Assembly (NCBI RefSeq): GCF_032397745.1
Contig: NZ_CP135921.1
Location: 3,038,001-3,102,000 of the forward strand
DNA: 64,000 bases
Direction of reading: 5' to 3'
DNA from: Bradyrhizobium prioriisuperbiae
GTDB taxonomy: Bacteria; Pseudomonadota; Alphaproteobacteria; Rhizobiales; Xanthobacteraceae
Below are positions 9,628-17,902 of the stretch, piece by piece (the stretch's first letter is position 1; each line of letters begins with the position of its first letter). The translations under genes and the position numbers were made by a program. The notes beneath the pieces are model-generated. The model was not told the DNA's origin. It ran no database searches and was given only the letters and a program-made list of their open reading frames with translations.

Positions 9628-10398
9628 TCAAGGCGCGGTCAGTCCCAGCTTTGCATAGATCCGTCTGCTGTAGACGCCAAATCCGTCGGTGGTCTTGATC
9701 GAGAGGTCACGCGGGAACGCCAGGTCCACCGGGAAGTAATCCGCCATCTGCGCCGGACCTGCCGTCAGCACCGCGCAATGGGACGACAGGAACACGGCTT
9801 CCTGGATGCTGTGGGTGACGAAGATGATGGTCTTGCCACTCTCGCGCCAGATCCGCTGCATTTCGAGGTTCATCTGCTCGCGCGTCAGTGCATCCAGCGC
9901 GCCGAACGGCTCGTCCATCAGGATGAGCTTGGGATCGTGGATGAACGCGCGCGCGATCGCCGCCCGCTGCTGCATGCCGCCGGACAGTTGCTGCGGATAT
10001 TTGTCCTTGTGGCCGGCCAGTCCCACCATCTGCAGGAGCTCGCGCGCACGTGTCCGCGCCGCCTTCATCGGCAGTCCGACAATTTCTGCCGGCAGCAACA
10101 CATTGTCGAGGATGGTGCGCCATTTGAGCAGCAGCGACTGCTGGAACACCATGCCGACATCCCGCCCCGGATTGAACGGGGTCTGGGCATTTCCGATCTG
10201 CACCGACCCGCCGTCGGCGTCATGCAGGCCGGCGAGAATTTTCAGAACCGTGGTCTTGCCGCAGCCGGACGGCCCGACCAGGGCGACCAGTTCGCCTTCC
10301 GTGATATCCATCGTGACATTGGAGACCGCCATGAACTCCTGTCCCTGGGCGCGATAGACCTTGCGGACATTGTTCAGGCGGATGAAAGGCTCGGCCAT
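9628..10398 (-). CDS. NitT/TauT-type ABC transporter ATP-binding protein
   Basis: This 256-residue ATPase has Walker A GPSGCGKTT at residues 42-50, signature LSGGMQQR, Walker B LILMDEP followed by FGALD, and switch His in VTHS. It is of the SsuB/TauB/ThiZ class. ATG at 10398 overlaps the stop of the DapA-like gene as ATGA, which fixes the start despite a much longer open frame. It is the last gene of the minus-strand operon that starts with the permease at 14152 and presumably pairs with that permease and the binding protein at 15059. Confidence 0.9.
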   Translation of the reverse strand: MAEPFIRLNNVRKVYRAQGQEFMAVSNVTMDITEGELVALVGPSGCGKTTVLKILAGLHDADGGSVQIGNAQTPFNPGRDVGMVFQQSLLLKWRTILDNVLLPAEIVGLPMKAARTRARELLQMVGLAGHKDKYPQQLSGGMQQRAAIARAFIHDPKLILMDEPFGALDALTREQMNLEMQRIWRESGKTIIFVTHSIQEAVFLSSHCAVLTAGPAQMADYFPVDLAFPRDLSIKTTDGFGVYSRRIYAKLGLTAP

Positions 10399-11453
10399 CA
10401 TCCCAGCCATCGCTCGAGATTTTCGGCAACGAACGCATCGTCGCTGAGATCGTGATGTTCGCGCAGCACTCGGTCGATCTCGGTCGATTGGCTGGGGCTC
10501 AGGCTTTCGTGCGGGTCGAGACACCAGATACCCTCGAGCAAGCCTTGCCGTCGCAGCACCTCATGGCACCCTGCGATGCAGCCATGAAAGTCGTTGGCAA
10601 CATCAAAGAAGGCGCTGTTGCAGTCGGTGACGCGGGCGTCGAGCGCCAGTAGGTCGGCTGGAATGGACCTTTCGGTTTGCGCCGCGCGACACTGCTCGAA
10701 CTGGCGCACAGCGCTGGCGGTCCACACCGACCAGTGGCCGAGCAAGCCGCCGCGGAAATGCGCGCGCACGGTCTCCTGGCCCAGGCGCACGTCAAACGGC
10801 AGCGTGAGGTCGAGCAGGATGTGATCGTCATTGCCGGTGTAGAGCGTGACGCGGTCGAGCGCCCCGGCCGCACAGACGCCCCGGATCACATCGAGAGTCT
10901 TGTAGCGGTTGAATGGCGCCACCTTGATCGCAATGACATTGTCGATGGAGGCGAAGCGCCGCCAGAAATCGGCGCTCAGGAGCACACCGCCGACCGCGGG
11001 CTGCAGATAGAAACCGACCAGAGGAATCTCGCGGGCGACAGCCTCGCAATGGGCGATGATCTCGTCCTCGGACGCACTCTTCATCGCGGCGAGGCTGAGC
11101 AGGCCGGCATGATAGCCGATGCTAAGTGCGATTTTGGCCTCGGACACCGCCTGGCTGGTCGGTCCGCACAGGCCTGCGACCAGGGCCAACGGACGTTTGC
11201 TCCATGCTGCAGCCGTCTCTGCGGCCAGCTCCAGCACCGGGCGGTAGAGGCCAACGTCGCGGATTGCGAATTGAGTGGTGTGGACGCCGACCGCAAGACC
11301 GCCGACACCGGCATCCAGATAATAGCGCGTCAGGGCGCGCTGGCGCCGGGGATCGAGCTTGCGGTTGGCATCGAGCGCCAGCGGGTGGGCCGGGATGACG
11401 GTGCCGTCGCCGATCAGGCGCCGGATGTCGGGGTTGATCGCGGTGTGGTGCAC
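10398..11453 (-). CDS. dihydrodipicolinate synthase family (DapA-like) protein
   Basis: This 351-residue TIM-barrel class I aldolase/lyase family member is longer than DapA (about 290). The Schiff-base lysine is recognisable in VIAIKVAPFN and the Tyr in VGFYLQPAVGG. The usual TTGE-type loop reads GVGGLAVGVHTTQF, so substrate recognition probably differs from DapA. It lies in an operon with an epimerase-like protein, a GNAT and ABC transporter parts, so it probably acts on an imported oxo acid or sugar acid. The substrate is not known. Confidence 0.8.
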   Translation of the reverse strand: MHHTAINPDIRRLIGDGTVIPAHPLALDANRKLDPRRQRALTRYYLDAGVGGLAVGVHTTQFAIRDVGLYRPVLELAAETAAAWSKRPLALVAGLCGPTSQAVSEAKIALSIGYHAGLLSLAAMKSASEDEIIAHCEAVAREIPLVGFYLQPAVGGVLLSADFWRRFASIDNVIAIKVAPFNRYKTLDVIRGVCAAGALDRVTLYTGNDDHILLDLTLPFDVRLGQETVRAHFRGGLLGHWSVWTASAVRQFEQCRAAQTERSIPADLLALDARVTDCNSAFFDVANDFHGCIAGCHEVLRRQGLLEGIWCLDPHESLSPSQSTEIDRVLREHHDLSDDAFVAENLERWLG

Positions 11454-11465
11454 GTGTCGGCTCCT

Positions 11466-12296
11466 CTATCCGAATTCCGGGCCGGCGATTGCAATCCCGG
11501 CTTCATGGCCGCCCGATGGCGGGCCGCCCAGTCGCATGCGCTGGAATGGCCGTTCATTGATCCAGCCCGACTGGATCAGATGCCGGATCACGTCGTGATG
11601 GTCGTCGACCAGATCGATGATATGCGGGCCGTCCTCATGCACAACGATGCCGTCGAGCAGCGCAATGGCGTCCGCGGCATGATCGGCGAACAATGGACCG
11701 ATCTGCCGCGCCTTGCGTCCCTCGCGCACCAGGCAGAGCGCGCTGTCGCGGGCATACAGACGCGTTCCCTCCCTGGCGTTGAACGAGCCGAGCAGCACCG
11801 AACGGTCGAAGTCCATGGCGTCCCGGTCGCGACGGATGAGATCGGCCAGTGTGCCGCTGTCGGGTCTGATAGCAGCCGGCTGCGTGGATGTCCGTGCATC
11901 GCGGCGTCGAAATCGTTGCACCGTCAGCGTGGGATGAAAGCCCATCGGGCCGTAGACGGTCGCTCCTGCCGGCGTGGCATCGAGCCAAGGGGTTAAGCCG
12001 GCACGCCCTGCCGCGGCGATGCAGACCTCCATCAGCCGGCGTGCAAGGCCGCGGCGGCGTTTCGAGGCGGTGACCAGAACCATGCTGATCCATGCTGCGG
12101 GCGGATAAGGCAGCAGAGCTGCGGTGGCGACCAGTCGGCCGTCGCCGTCGCGCAGGCCGAACACGGTGCCGTTGGTCAGAAAGAACAGCCAATCCTCGTA
12201 GCCCTGGTTCCAGCCGACCTCGTCGGTCAAGGCCAGCCCGGCGATGGCGTCTCGCGGTCCCAGCGCTTCCGGGATGGCGCGATCAATATCGTCCAT
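11466..12296 (-). CDS. GNAT family N-acetyltransferase with C-terminal Acetyltransf_18-like domain
   Basis: This 276-residue protein has a GNAT core in the first half: strand ISMVLVTASKRRRGLARRLM gives the acetyl-CoA binding R/Q-x-x-G-x-A loop, then VYGPMGFHP. The second half (about 145-276) resembles the Acetyltransf_18/YitH-type domain that follows GNAT in two-domain proteins. Its start overlaps the end of the epimerase-like gene by 14 bases, showing operon organisation. The acetyl acceptor is unknown. Confidence 0.8.
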   Translation of the reverse strand: MDDIDRAIPEALGPRDAIAGLALTDEVGWNQGYEDWLFFLTNGTVFGLRDGDGRLVATAALLPYPPAAWISMVLVTASKRRRGLARRLMEVCIAAAGRAGLTPWLDATPAGATVYGPMGFHPTLTVQRFRRRDARTSTQPAAIRPDSGTLADLIRRDRDAMDFDRSVLLGSFNAREGTRLYARDSALCLVREGRKARQIGPLFADHAADAIALLDGIVVHEDGPHIIDLVDDHHDVIRHLIQSGWINERPFQRMRLGGPPSGGHEAGIAIAGPEFG

Positions 12297-13320
12297 CCGC
12301 GACCTCGTACTTCGTTGGTTTGCCGAAGCTCGGCATCGACCGCGCGACCCAGTCGGCGGTCCATCCGATCAGGCGATCAATGTCGACCACCGGCTCGCCG
12401 AACAGCTTCACCGCCAGGGCGGTATTGGTCAGCCATGCGGTCGGCGTCTCCGTGCCGCTGAAAACCGGCGCGCGTCTGAAGCGCTGGCCGAACTTGTTAG
12501 CCAGCTCGCGCACCGCGAGGATCTGGTGGCCGCTGATATTGATCGGCGAGGTCGGGCTGTCGCAATGCGCCAGGCAGCGCAGCGCCTGCGCCGCGGCGTC
12601 ACCCTGCCAAATAACGTTGACATGACTGATGGTGACGTCGATCGGCTGACCCTGGATGACTTTGCTGGCGATGTCATGCAACACGCCGTAACGCAGGTCG
12701 ATTGCATAGTTCAGTCGGAACAGCCGGCCCGGGGTGCCGAACTTTTGCGAAAAATACTCGAACATCCGCTCGCGGCCGATGCAGGACTGGGCGTACTCGC
12801 CGGGTGGGTTCGGCGGTTCGTCCTCGGTCGCGCCGCCGCCGGTCACCGGGACGAACGGATAGACGCACCCGGTGGAGAAGGCGACGATCCACGATTTCGG
12901 AAACGCCTGGGCCACCAGCGCCGGTACATGGGCGTTCATGGCCCATGTCAGAGCGAGGTCGCCTTCCGCGCCGAACTTGCGTCCGGCCATGAAGATGATG
13001 TTCGGCGCTTTCGGCAGTGTCGCGATCGCGGCCTCGTCCATCAGGTCGCAGCTGATGGTCTCGATGCCGCGGGCTTCGAGCCATTTTTTGACCGGCGGGT
13101 CGCTGAAGCGGGCCACGCCGATGACCCGGCGCGCGGGCAGGGCAGCCTTGGCCAAAGCGGCCACGGTCGGTCCCATTTTGCCTGCGACCCCGAGAATCAT
13201 GATGTCGCCGTCGACCCGGTTGAGATCGTCGATCAGGGCCTTGGTTGGCCGCGCCAGCAGATCGTCCAGCGCCGCGACGCTTTCAACGGTGGCCGGAAGA
13301 TTATCGCGCGACAGCAGCAT
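12283..13320 (-). CDS. NAD(P)-dependent epimerase/dehydratase-like protein
   Basis: This 345-residue protein has an extended-SDR layout. The Rossmann glycine motif GVAGKMG is near residues 40-46, displaced by an N-terminal extension of about 35 residues (LLSRDNLPATVESVAALDD...). NIIFMAGRK, FSTGCVYPF and EYAQSCIGRERMFEY follow. The normal YxxxK catalytic pair appears as YAQSC, so the lysine is not where expected. It may therefore be a reductase with altered chemistry or a binding protein. It lies in the TetR-linked operon between permease and GNAT. Confidence 0.75.
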   Translation of the reverse strand: MLLSRDNLPATVESVAALDDLLARPTKALIDDLNRVDGDIMILGVAGKMGPTVAALAKAALPARRVIGVARFSDPPVKKWLEARGIETISCDLMDEAAIATLPKAPNIIFMAGRKFGAEGDLALTWAMNAHVPALVAQAFPKSWIVAFSTGCVYPFVPVTGGGATEDEPPNPPGEYAQSCIGRERMFEYFSQKFGTPGRLFRLNYAIDLRYGVLHDIASKVIQGQPIDVTISHVNVIWQGDAAAQALRCLAHCDSPTSPINISGHQILAVRELANKFGQRFRRAPVFSGTETPTAWLTNTALAVKLFGEPVVDIDRLIGWTADWVARSMPSFGKPTKYEVADGRY

Positions 13321-13372
13321 GAGGTGTCCCTGTTGTAGTCTTAGGCTTTTTGTTCTTGGATTGCTTCAGCGG

Positions 13373-14152
13373 TTAATTTTGCAGCCTGACGTCCTGGACC
13401 ACGACCAGCCGTTCCAGCCCGAGCACCAGTCCGTACAGCAGGATGCCGAGCAGGGTCAGCAGGATCACCGCCATCACCATGGCTGGCGTGTCGAGCGACG
13501 ATTGCACTTGGATCATGAGATAGCCGAGACCGCGTTCGGAGGCGATGAATTCGCCGACCACAGCACCCGCCACCGCCAGGATGGCTCCGACTTTCATCCC
13601 CGAGAAGACATAAGGCAGCGAGCCCGGCAGCTGGATCTTTCGAAAGAGCTGCCAGCGCGAGCCGCGCAGTGATTTCACCAGATCGAGAAAATCAGGCTCG
13701 ACTTCCCGCAGCCCGCGCGCGGTGGTCAGCAGGATCGGGAAAAAGCAGATGCTGAAAGCGATCAGGATGTTTGGCATGATGCCATAGCTGAACCAGACGA
13801 TGAACAGCGGCCCGAGCGCGACCTTCGGGATCATGTTCGTCGTGACGAACAGCGGCAGCAGAATGACGCTCAGCAGTGGCGACCAGCAGAACAGCACGGC
13901 AAGGCCGATGCCGACCAGGGCGCCGAGCCCAAAGCCGCCGAAGATCTCGATTGCGGTGACGAACGTGTTCGACAGCCAGGCGTATTTCGCAGATCCCAGT
14001 GTTGCGACGGTCGCCAGCGGCGAAGGCAGCACGAACGCCGGAACATGGAAACCGTCGACCAGAAGCTGCCACAGCACCACGACGGCGATATGGGTGGTCA
14101 GAATGATCGCGACGGGTCGGATCGATCGCTCTTCCAGGGTGGCCAAGGACAA
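13373..14152 (-). CDS. NitT/TauT-type ABC transporter permease
   Basis: This 259-residue inner-membrane protein has about six transmembrane segments and the BPD_transp_1 coupling-loop region (RGLREVEPDFLDLVKSLRGSRWQLFRKIQLPGSLPYVF). It resembles SsuC/TauC/ThiX permeases. It is the first gene of the minus-strand operon running to 9628. A candidate TetR operator lies 69 bases upstream of its start. The ligand is unknown. Confidence 0.9.
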   Translation of the reverse strand: MSLATLEERSIRPVAIILTTHIAVVVLWQLLVDGFHVPAFVLPSPLATVATLGSAKYAWLSNTFVTAIEIFGGFGLGALVGIGLAVLFCWSPLLSVILLPLFVTTNMIPKVALGPLFIVWFSYGIMPNILIAFSICFFPILLTTARGLREVEPDFLDLVKSLRGSRWQLFRKIQLPGSLPYVFSGMKVGAILAVAGAVVGEFIASERGLGYLMIQVQSSLDTPAMVMAVILLTLLGILLYGLVLGLERLVVVQDVRLQN

Positions 14153-14220
14153 ATTCCGGCGTTGTTCCCGGCCGTGGCCGGATCATGGAGGACGACAATA
14201 ATCTTGCAAACGCTCGTTTT

Positions 14221-14234
14221 CAACTATTTGGTTG
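14221..14234. promoter_or_regulatory. candidate TetR operator upstream of the permease operon
   Basis: CAACTATTTGGTTG is an imperfect palindrome (CAACTA / TGGTTG half-sites) 69 bases upstream of the permease start. The same 14-mer with one change recurs, in inverse orientation, at the start of the adjacent TetR gene (14926-14939). Two copies at the two promoters of one transport cluster suggest that the TetR protein binds both; this is inference. Confidence 0.6.
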
Positions 14235-14270
14235 ATTAGCAGGGGGCTTCGACCATGCCCGATTGACGCA

Positions 14271-14921
14271 TCAGGGGCGCAAGGAATGCATGATCAGGTC
14301 GACGACATGTTTCCTGCGGGCCCGCTTCGCCGCATCGCTGGCGAGGTCCTGGGAAAAGATCGCCGACAGGGTGGGGGTGTTGGAAAAGAAGAAATAGCTC
14401 AGCCCGGCCATCGAAATATACAGGTGCATCGGGTTGATGCCGCGCCGGAAGACGCCGGTCCGGACGCCCTCGGCGAGAAACGCGGCAATCATGCTGACCA
14501 GCGGGGAATGCATCTCGGCGAGTTTCTTGGACTCGCGGACATGCCGCGCGCCGTGGCGGTTCTCGTCGTTCAGCAGCGCGACAAAGTCTGGATGCGCCTC
14601 AAGATGATCGAACGAACTCTCGATCAGTTTTCGGATCGCCTTGTCCGGCGACAGGCCGCGCAGGTTCAACTGCCGTTCGGGGGAGCGGATTTCCTCGTAA
14701 ATCCACTCCAGGACGGCCAGGAATAACGAATCCTTGTCGCCGAAATAATGATAGAGCAGTTGCTTGTTGACGCCGGCATGGGCAGCAATCTCGTCGACCC
14801 GGGCGCCGGCGAGGCCGTACTTGGCAAACTCCTGCCGTGCAGCTACCAGGATCTTGCGTTGCGTCGCTTCGGGATCACGCCGTCGAATTGGCTCTTTTGA
14901 CCCATGGGTCGATCGCGTCAT
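14271..14921 (-). CDS. TetR family transcriptional regulator
   Basis: This 216-residue repressor has an N-terminal TetR helix-turn-helix (ILVAARQEFAKYGLAGARVDEIAAHAGVNKQLLYHYF, about residues 20-57) and a C-terminal ligand domain of the RutR/TetR_C type. ATG at 14921 was chosen over an open-frame start at 15014 because the domain begins there and the candidate operator lies immediately upstream. It is flanked by the permease operon (same strand) and the divergent binding-protein gene, so it probably controls both in response to the imported compound or a derivative. Confidence 0.9.
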   Translation of the reverse strand: MTRSTHGSKEPIRRRDPEATQRKILVAARQEFAKYGLAGARVDEIAAHAGVNKQLLYHYFGDKDSLFLAVLEWIYEEIRSPERQLNLRGLSPDKAIRKLIESSFDHLEAHPDFVALLNDENRHGARHVRESKKLAEMHSPLVSMIAAFLAEGVRTGVFRRGINPMHLYISMAGLSYFFFSNTPTLSAIFSQDLASDAAKRARRKHVVDLIMHSLRP

Positions 14922-14925
14922 TTTC

Positions 14926-14939
14926 CAACCAAACAGTTG
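14926..14939. promoter_or_regulatory. candidate TetR operator at the tetR start
   Basis: CAACCAAACAGTTG lies 5 bases upstream of the TetR ATG. Its reverse complement matches the site at 14221-14234 at 13 of 14 positions. Binding here would block the repressor gene's own translation-start region and the divergent binding-protein promoter (gene start 15059). Confidence 0.6.
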
Positions 14940-15058
14940 ACAAGTCGAAAGCAGCTTGTTGCATTGGTAGGCGTGCGGATTCCCTGGCGCAAGGGCAGCC
15001 TCGAAATTATGCACGTCCCGCCGCTATAATATGCCGCTATAACATAAAGGGGAGTTCG

Positions 15059-16066
15059 ATGGCGAACAGCCTGACGCGTTTCGGTTTGATCATTGCGCTG
15101 GCCGTGTCCAGCGGCTCGGCCTGGTCGGCGGAGAAGGTCAATCTCGTGCTCAACTGGACGCCGACCGCGGACCACTCTCCGTTCTATTATGCCAAGGCCC
15201 AGGGCTGGTACGAGAAGGCGGGGATCGACCTGACCATCGAGGTCGGCAAGGGCTCCGGCGCCTCGTCGCTGAAGGTCGGATCGGGGGGCTCGGAGTTCGG
15301 CATTGCCGATCTTGCCACCATGCTGGTTGCGCGCGGCAAGGGCGCCGACGTGGTTGCGCTGATGAGCATCTACGCCAATACCGCCCAGACGTTTTACTGG
15401 CTGAAAAGCTACGGCATCAATGGCCCGAAGGATTTCCCCAATCACAAGATCGGCAATCCACCGGCCGATGCCGCGCGGGTGATGTGGCCGGCCTTCGCCA
15501 AGGCGGTCGGTATCGGCGCGGATAGCGTGTCGTTCGTCAATATCGGGCCGACGGCCAAGATCGCTGCGCTGAAGAGTCACACGGTGGATGTCATCACCGA
15601 TTTTTACAATGAGCACGATCTGAAAGTGAAGGAGTTCGGCGACGATCTCGGATTCGTCAATTGGAAGGACATCGGCCTCAATCCGTACGGCAATTCGCTG
15701 GTCGTCAACGGTCAGTTTTTGCAGAAAAATCCGAAGATCGCCGAGGATTTCGTCAAGATCACCCAGCGTGCGTTCGCGACCTGCGTCGCCGACGTTGAGC
15801 CCTGCCTCAAGGTGTTACTGGAGCAGGCGTCCGGCCTCGACCGGGCGAACCAGGTCAATCAGTGGGAGCGGATCAAATTCATGATGACGGATCAGTATAC
15901 GCCGACCAAGGCGCTGGGCTGGATCGATCCCGACCGCATGAAGAGCGATTACGAGCTGGTCCAGACCTATCTCGGCATGGAAAAGCCGTTCGCGGTCGAA
16001 ACGGCCTTCACGACTCGTCTGCTCGATACCTCGGTGAAGATGGACGCCAGCAAGGTCAAGCGTTGA
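15059..16066 (+). CDS. NMT1/THI5-like ABC transporter substrate-binding protein
   Basis: This 335-residue periplasmic protein has a 22-residue signal peptide ending SAWSAE, then the NMT1-type start VNLVLNWTPTADHSPFYYAKAQGWYEKAGIDLTI. Family members bind pyrimidines, HMP, sulfonates, riboflavin and related compounds; the ligand here is unknown. ATG at 15059 follows AAAGGGGAG; the frame is open further upstream but the signal peptide fixes the start. Two TATAA-containing repeats (CCGCTATAA) lie 25-45 bases upstream and include a consensus TATAAT at 15025-15030. It is divergent from tetR and pairs with the ATPase at 9628 and permease at 13373. Confidence 0.88.
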   Translation: MANSLTRFGLIIALAVSSGSAWSAEKVNLVLNWTPTADHSPFYYAKAQGWYEKAGIDLTIEVGKGSGASSLKVGSGGSEFGIADLATMLVARGKGADVVALMSIYANTAQTFYWLKSYGINGPKDFPNHKIGNPPADAARVMWPAFAKAVGIGADSVSFVNIGPTAKIAALKSHTVDVITDFYNEHDLKVKEFGDDLGFVNWKDIGLNPYGNSLVVNGQFLQKNPKIAEDFVKITQRAFATCVADVEPCLKVLLEQASGLDRANQVNQWERIKFMMTDQYTPTKALGWIDPDRMKSDYELVQTYLGMEKPFAVETAFTTRLLDTSVKMDASKVKR

Positions 16067-16111
16067 GCGAAGTCAGCGCTTGCACACGTTTGCCAAGATC
16101 GCAGAATGAGG

Positions 16112-17002
16112 TCACAGGATATCGGCGAGTGACTGTCCCTGGAGTTCGATGTTCAGGCCCTGCATGGCGAAATCGCTGATTTCGCCGCCCATTGCCTTCA
16201 GGCTCTCTTCCCGGATCAGCGACATCAGTCCGCGTCGCAAGGCCAGGAATTCCGACGACATCATCATGCTCTGCTGGCGCGGCCGCTCCAGCGGGATGGC
16301 GATCTCGGCCTTGATCGCGCCGGGCCGCGCGGTCATGCAATAGACCCGGTCCGACAGGAAGATCGCCTCGTCGATATCGTGGGTCACGAACAGCACCGAG
16401 ATCTTCAGCCGTTGCCACATGTTGGTGAGGATCTGCTGCATGATGACGCGGGTCTGGGCGTCGAGCGCGCCAAACGGCTCATCGAGCAGCAGCACTTTCG
16501 GGCCGGTCGCCAGTGCCCGAACGATGCCGACACGCTGCTTCATGCCGCCCGACAATCGTTCCGGATAGTGGTTCTCGAACGCAGACAGCCCGGCAAGCCC
16601 GAGCAGCGTGCGTGCCGCGCGCTCCCGGTTGAAGCGGTCCATCTTCTTCATCTTCAGGCCGAATTCGACATTCTCGCGCACCGTCTTCCACGGGAATAGC
16701 GAATACTGCTGGAACACCATGCCGCGGTCGGCACCTGGCCCCTCCACCAGCTCATCGTCGACGGTCACGGTGCCCTTTGTCGGCTTCAGGAAGCCGGCGA
16801 CGGCGTTCAGCAGGGTCGATTTGCCGCAGCCGGACGGGCCAATGATGGAAACGAATTCGCCGGGGTTGATATGGATCGAGGCGTCGGAGACCGCCTCGAC
16901 CGATCCGTCGATGGTCTCATAACTCAGGGAAAAATTCCTGACATTGATGTGGCCTTTTGACGGGACGGTCTTTGAGGGGGCGTCCTTTATGAAAGAATTC
17001 AT
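16112..17002 (-). CDS. TauB/SsuB-like ABC transporter ATP-binding protein
   Basis: This 296-residue ATPase has Walker A GPSGCGKST, Q-loop MVFQQYSLFPW, signature LSGGMKQR, Walker B VLLLDEP followed by FGALD, and VTHD. It is slightly longer than TauB because of an N-terminal leader (about 18 residues) and a C-terminal tail. It is the last gene of the minus-strand operon with the permease (four bases upstream) and binding protein. The sulfonate-type assignment follows from class and from the AsfAB-like genes next door. Confidence 0.9.
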   Translation of the reverse strand: MNSFIKDAPSKTVPSKGHINVRNFSLSYETIDGSVEAVSDASIHINPGEFVSIIGPSGCGKSTLLNAVAGFLKPTKGTVTVDDELVEGPGADRGMVFQQYSLFPWKTVRENVEFGLKMKKMDRFNRERAARTLLGLAGLSAFENHYPERLSGGMKQRVGIVRALATGPKVLLLDEPFGALDAQTRVIMQQILTNMWQRLKISVLFVTHDIDEAIFLSDRVYCMTARPGAIKAEIAIPLERPRQQSMMMSSEFLALRRGLMSLIREESLKAMGGEISDFAMQGLNIELQGQSLADIL

Positions 17003-17006
17003 GGGC

Positions 17007-17900
17007 CTACCTTTTCCATGGCATCACGAGGCGGCCGATGCTGCGGATGGCCGCGCTCGATGCGAGGCCGAGAACGCCGATGCAGGTCATGCCGAGCGCG
17101 ATATCCGCATACTGGACCAGCGAGTAGGCCTCCCAGGTGAAGTAGCCGATGCCGAACTGCCCGGAGATCATCTCAGCGGCGATCAGCGAGACCCAGGCCA
17201 CGCCCATCCCCACGGTGAGGCCGGTGAAAATGCTCGGCAGTGACGCCGGAAAATATACCTCGCGGAAAATCGACGCCTCGCGGGCGCCGAGGCATTGCGA
17301 GGCCCGCACCAGCACCGGATCGACCATCGATATGCCGTGCAGCGTGTTGATGAGAATCGGAAAGAACGAGCCGAGGAAGGTGATAAAGACGATGCTTTCC
17401 TCGTTGGTCGGCCACAGCATGATCGCCATTGGCACCCAGGCGATGGCCGGGATCGGGCGCAGGATTTCAGACACCGGGAAGATGATCTCCCGCGCCAGCC
17501 GGAAACGGCCCATCAGCAGTCCCATCGGGACAGCGACAACGGCCGCGATGCTGAATCCCAGCACGATGCGCCGGCAACTCAGCAGCACATGCATGAAGAA
17601 TTTCGAGTCGTGCAGGGCACGGACCCAGCTGTCATAAACCATCGCCGGCGACGGGATGTTGGTGAAACGAACGTGGGCGTTGACGCGGTATTTCGTCAGC
17701 AAGTGCCAGGCCAGCAGGAAGGCCGCGATCGACAGCGTACCGATCACGACCGCCCTGATCTCGTCGCGATGCAGCCGCAGCCAGCGCCTGACCAGTTCGC
17801 GCGGCGCCGTAGCGAGGGGCGCCGTCTTGTCGGCCGTCGCCGCGCCGGCCACAGAATGATCGGTCCCGTTACTGTCCACGTGTCGAGCTGCCAATTCCAC
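17007..17900 (-). CDS. TauC/SsuC-like ABC transporter permease
   Basis: This 297-residue inner-membrane permease has a hydrophilic N-terminus of about 50 residues, six predicted transmembrane segments and the coupling loop ASQCLGAREASIFREVYFPASLPSIFTGL. The family transports sulfonates, nitrate, taurine and similar anions. It starts 2 bases after the binding-protein stop and ends 4 bases before the ATPase start, a tight operon. Confidence 0.9.
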   Translation of the reverse strand: MELAARHVDSNGTDHSVAGAATADKTAPLATAPRELVRRWLRLHRDEIRAVVIGTLSIAAFLLAWHLLTKYRVNAHVRFTNIPSPAMVYDSWVRALHDSKFFMHVLLSCRRIVLGFSIAAVVAVPMGLLMGRFRLAREIIFPVSEILRPIPAIAWVPMAIMLWPTNEESIVFITFLGSFFPILINTLHGISMVDPVLVRASQCLGAREASIFREVYFPASLPSIFTGLTVGMGVAWVSLIAAEMISGQFGIGYFTWEAYSLVQYADIALGMTCIGVLGLASSAAIRSIGRLVMPWKR

Positions 17901-17902
17901 TG

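Noticed and set aside
10677..11996. A 439-codon plus-strand open frame across the DapA-like and GNAT genes
   Set aside because: It spans two well supported minus-strand genes and their junction, and shows no domain.
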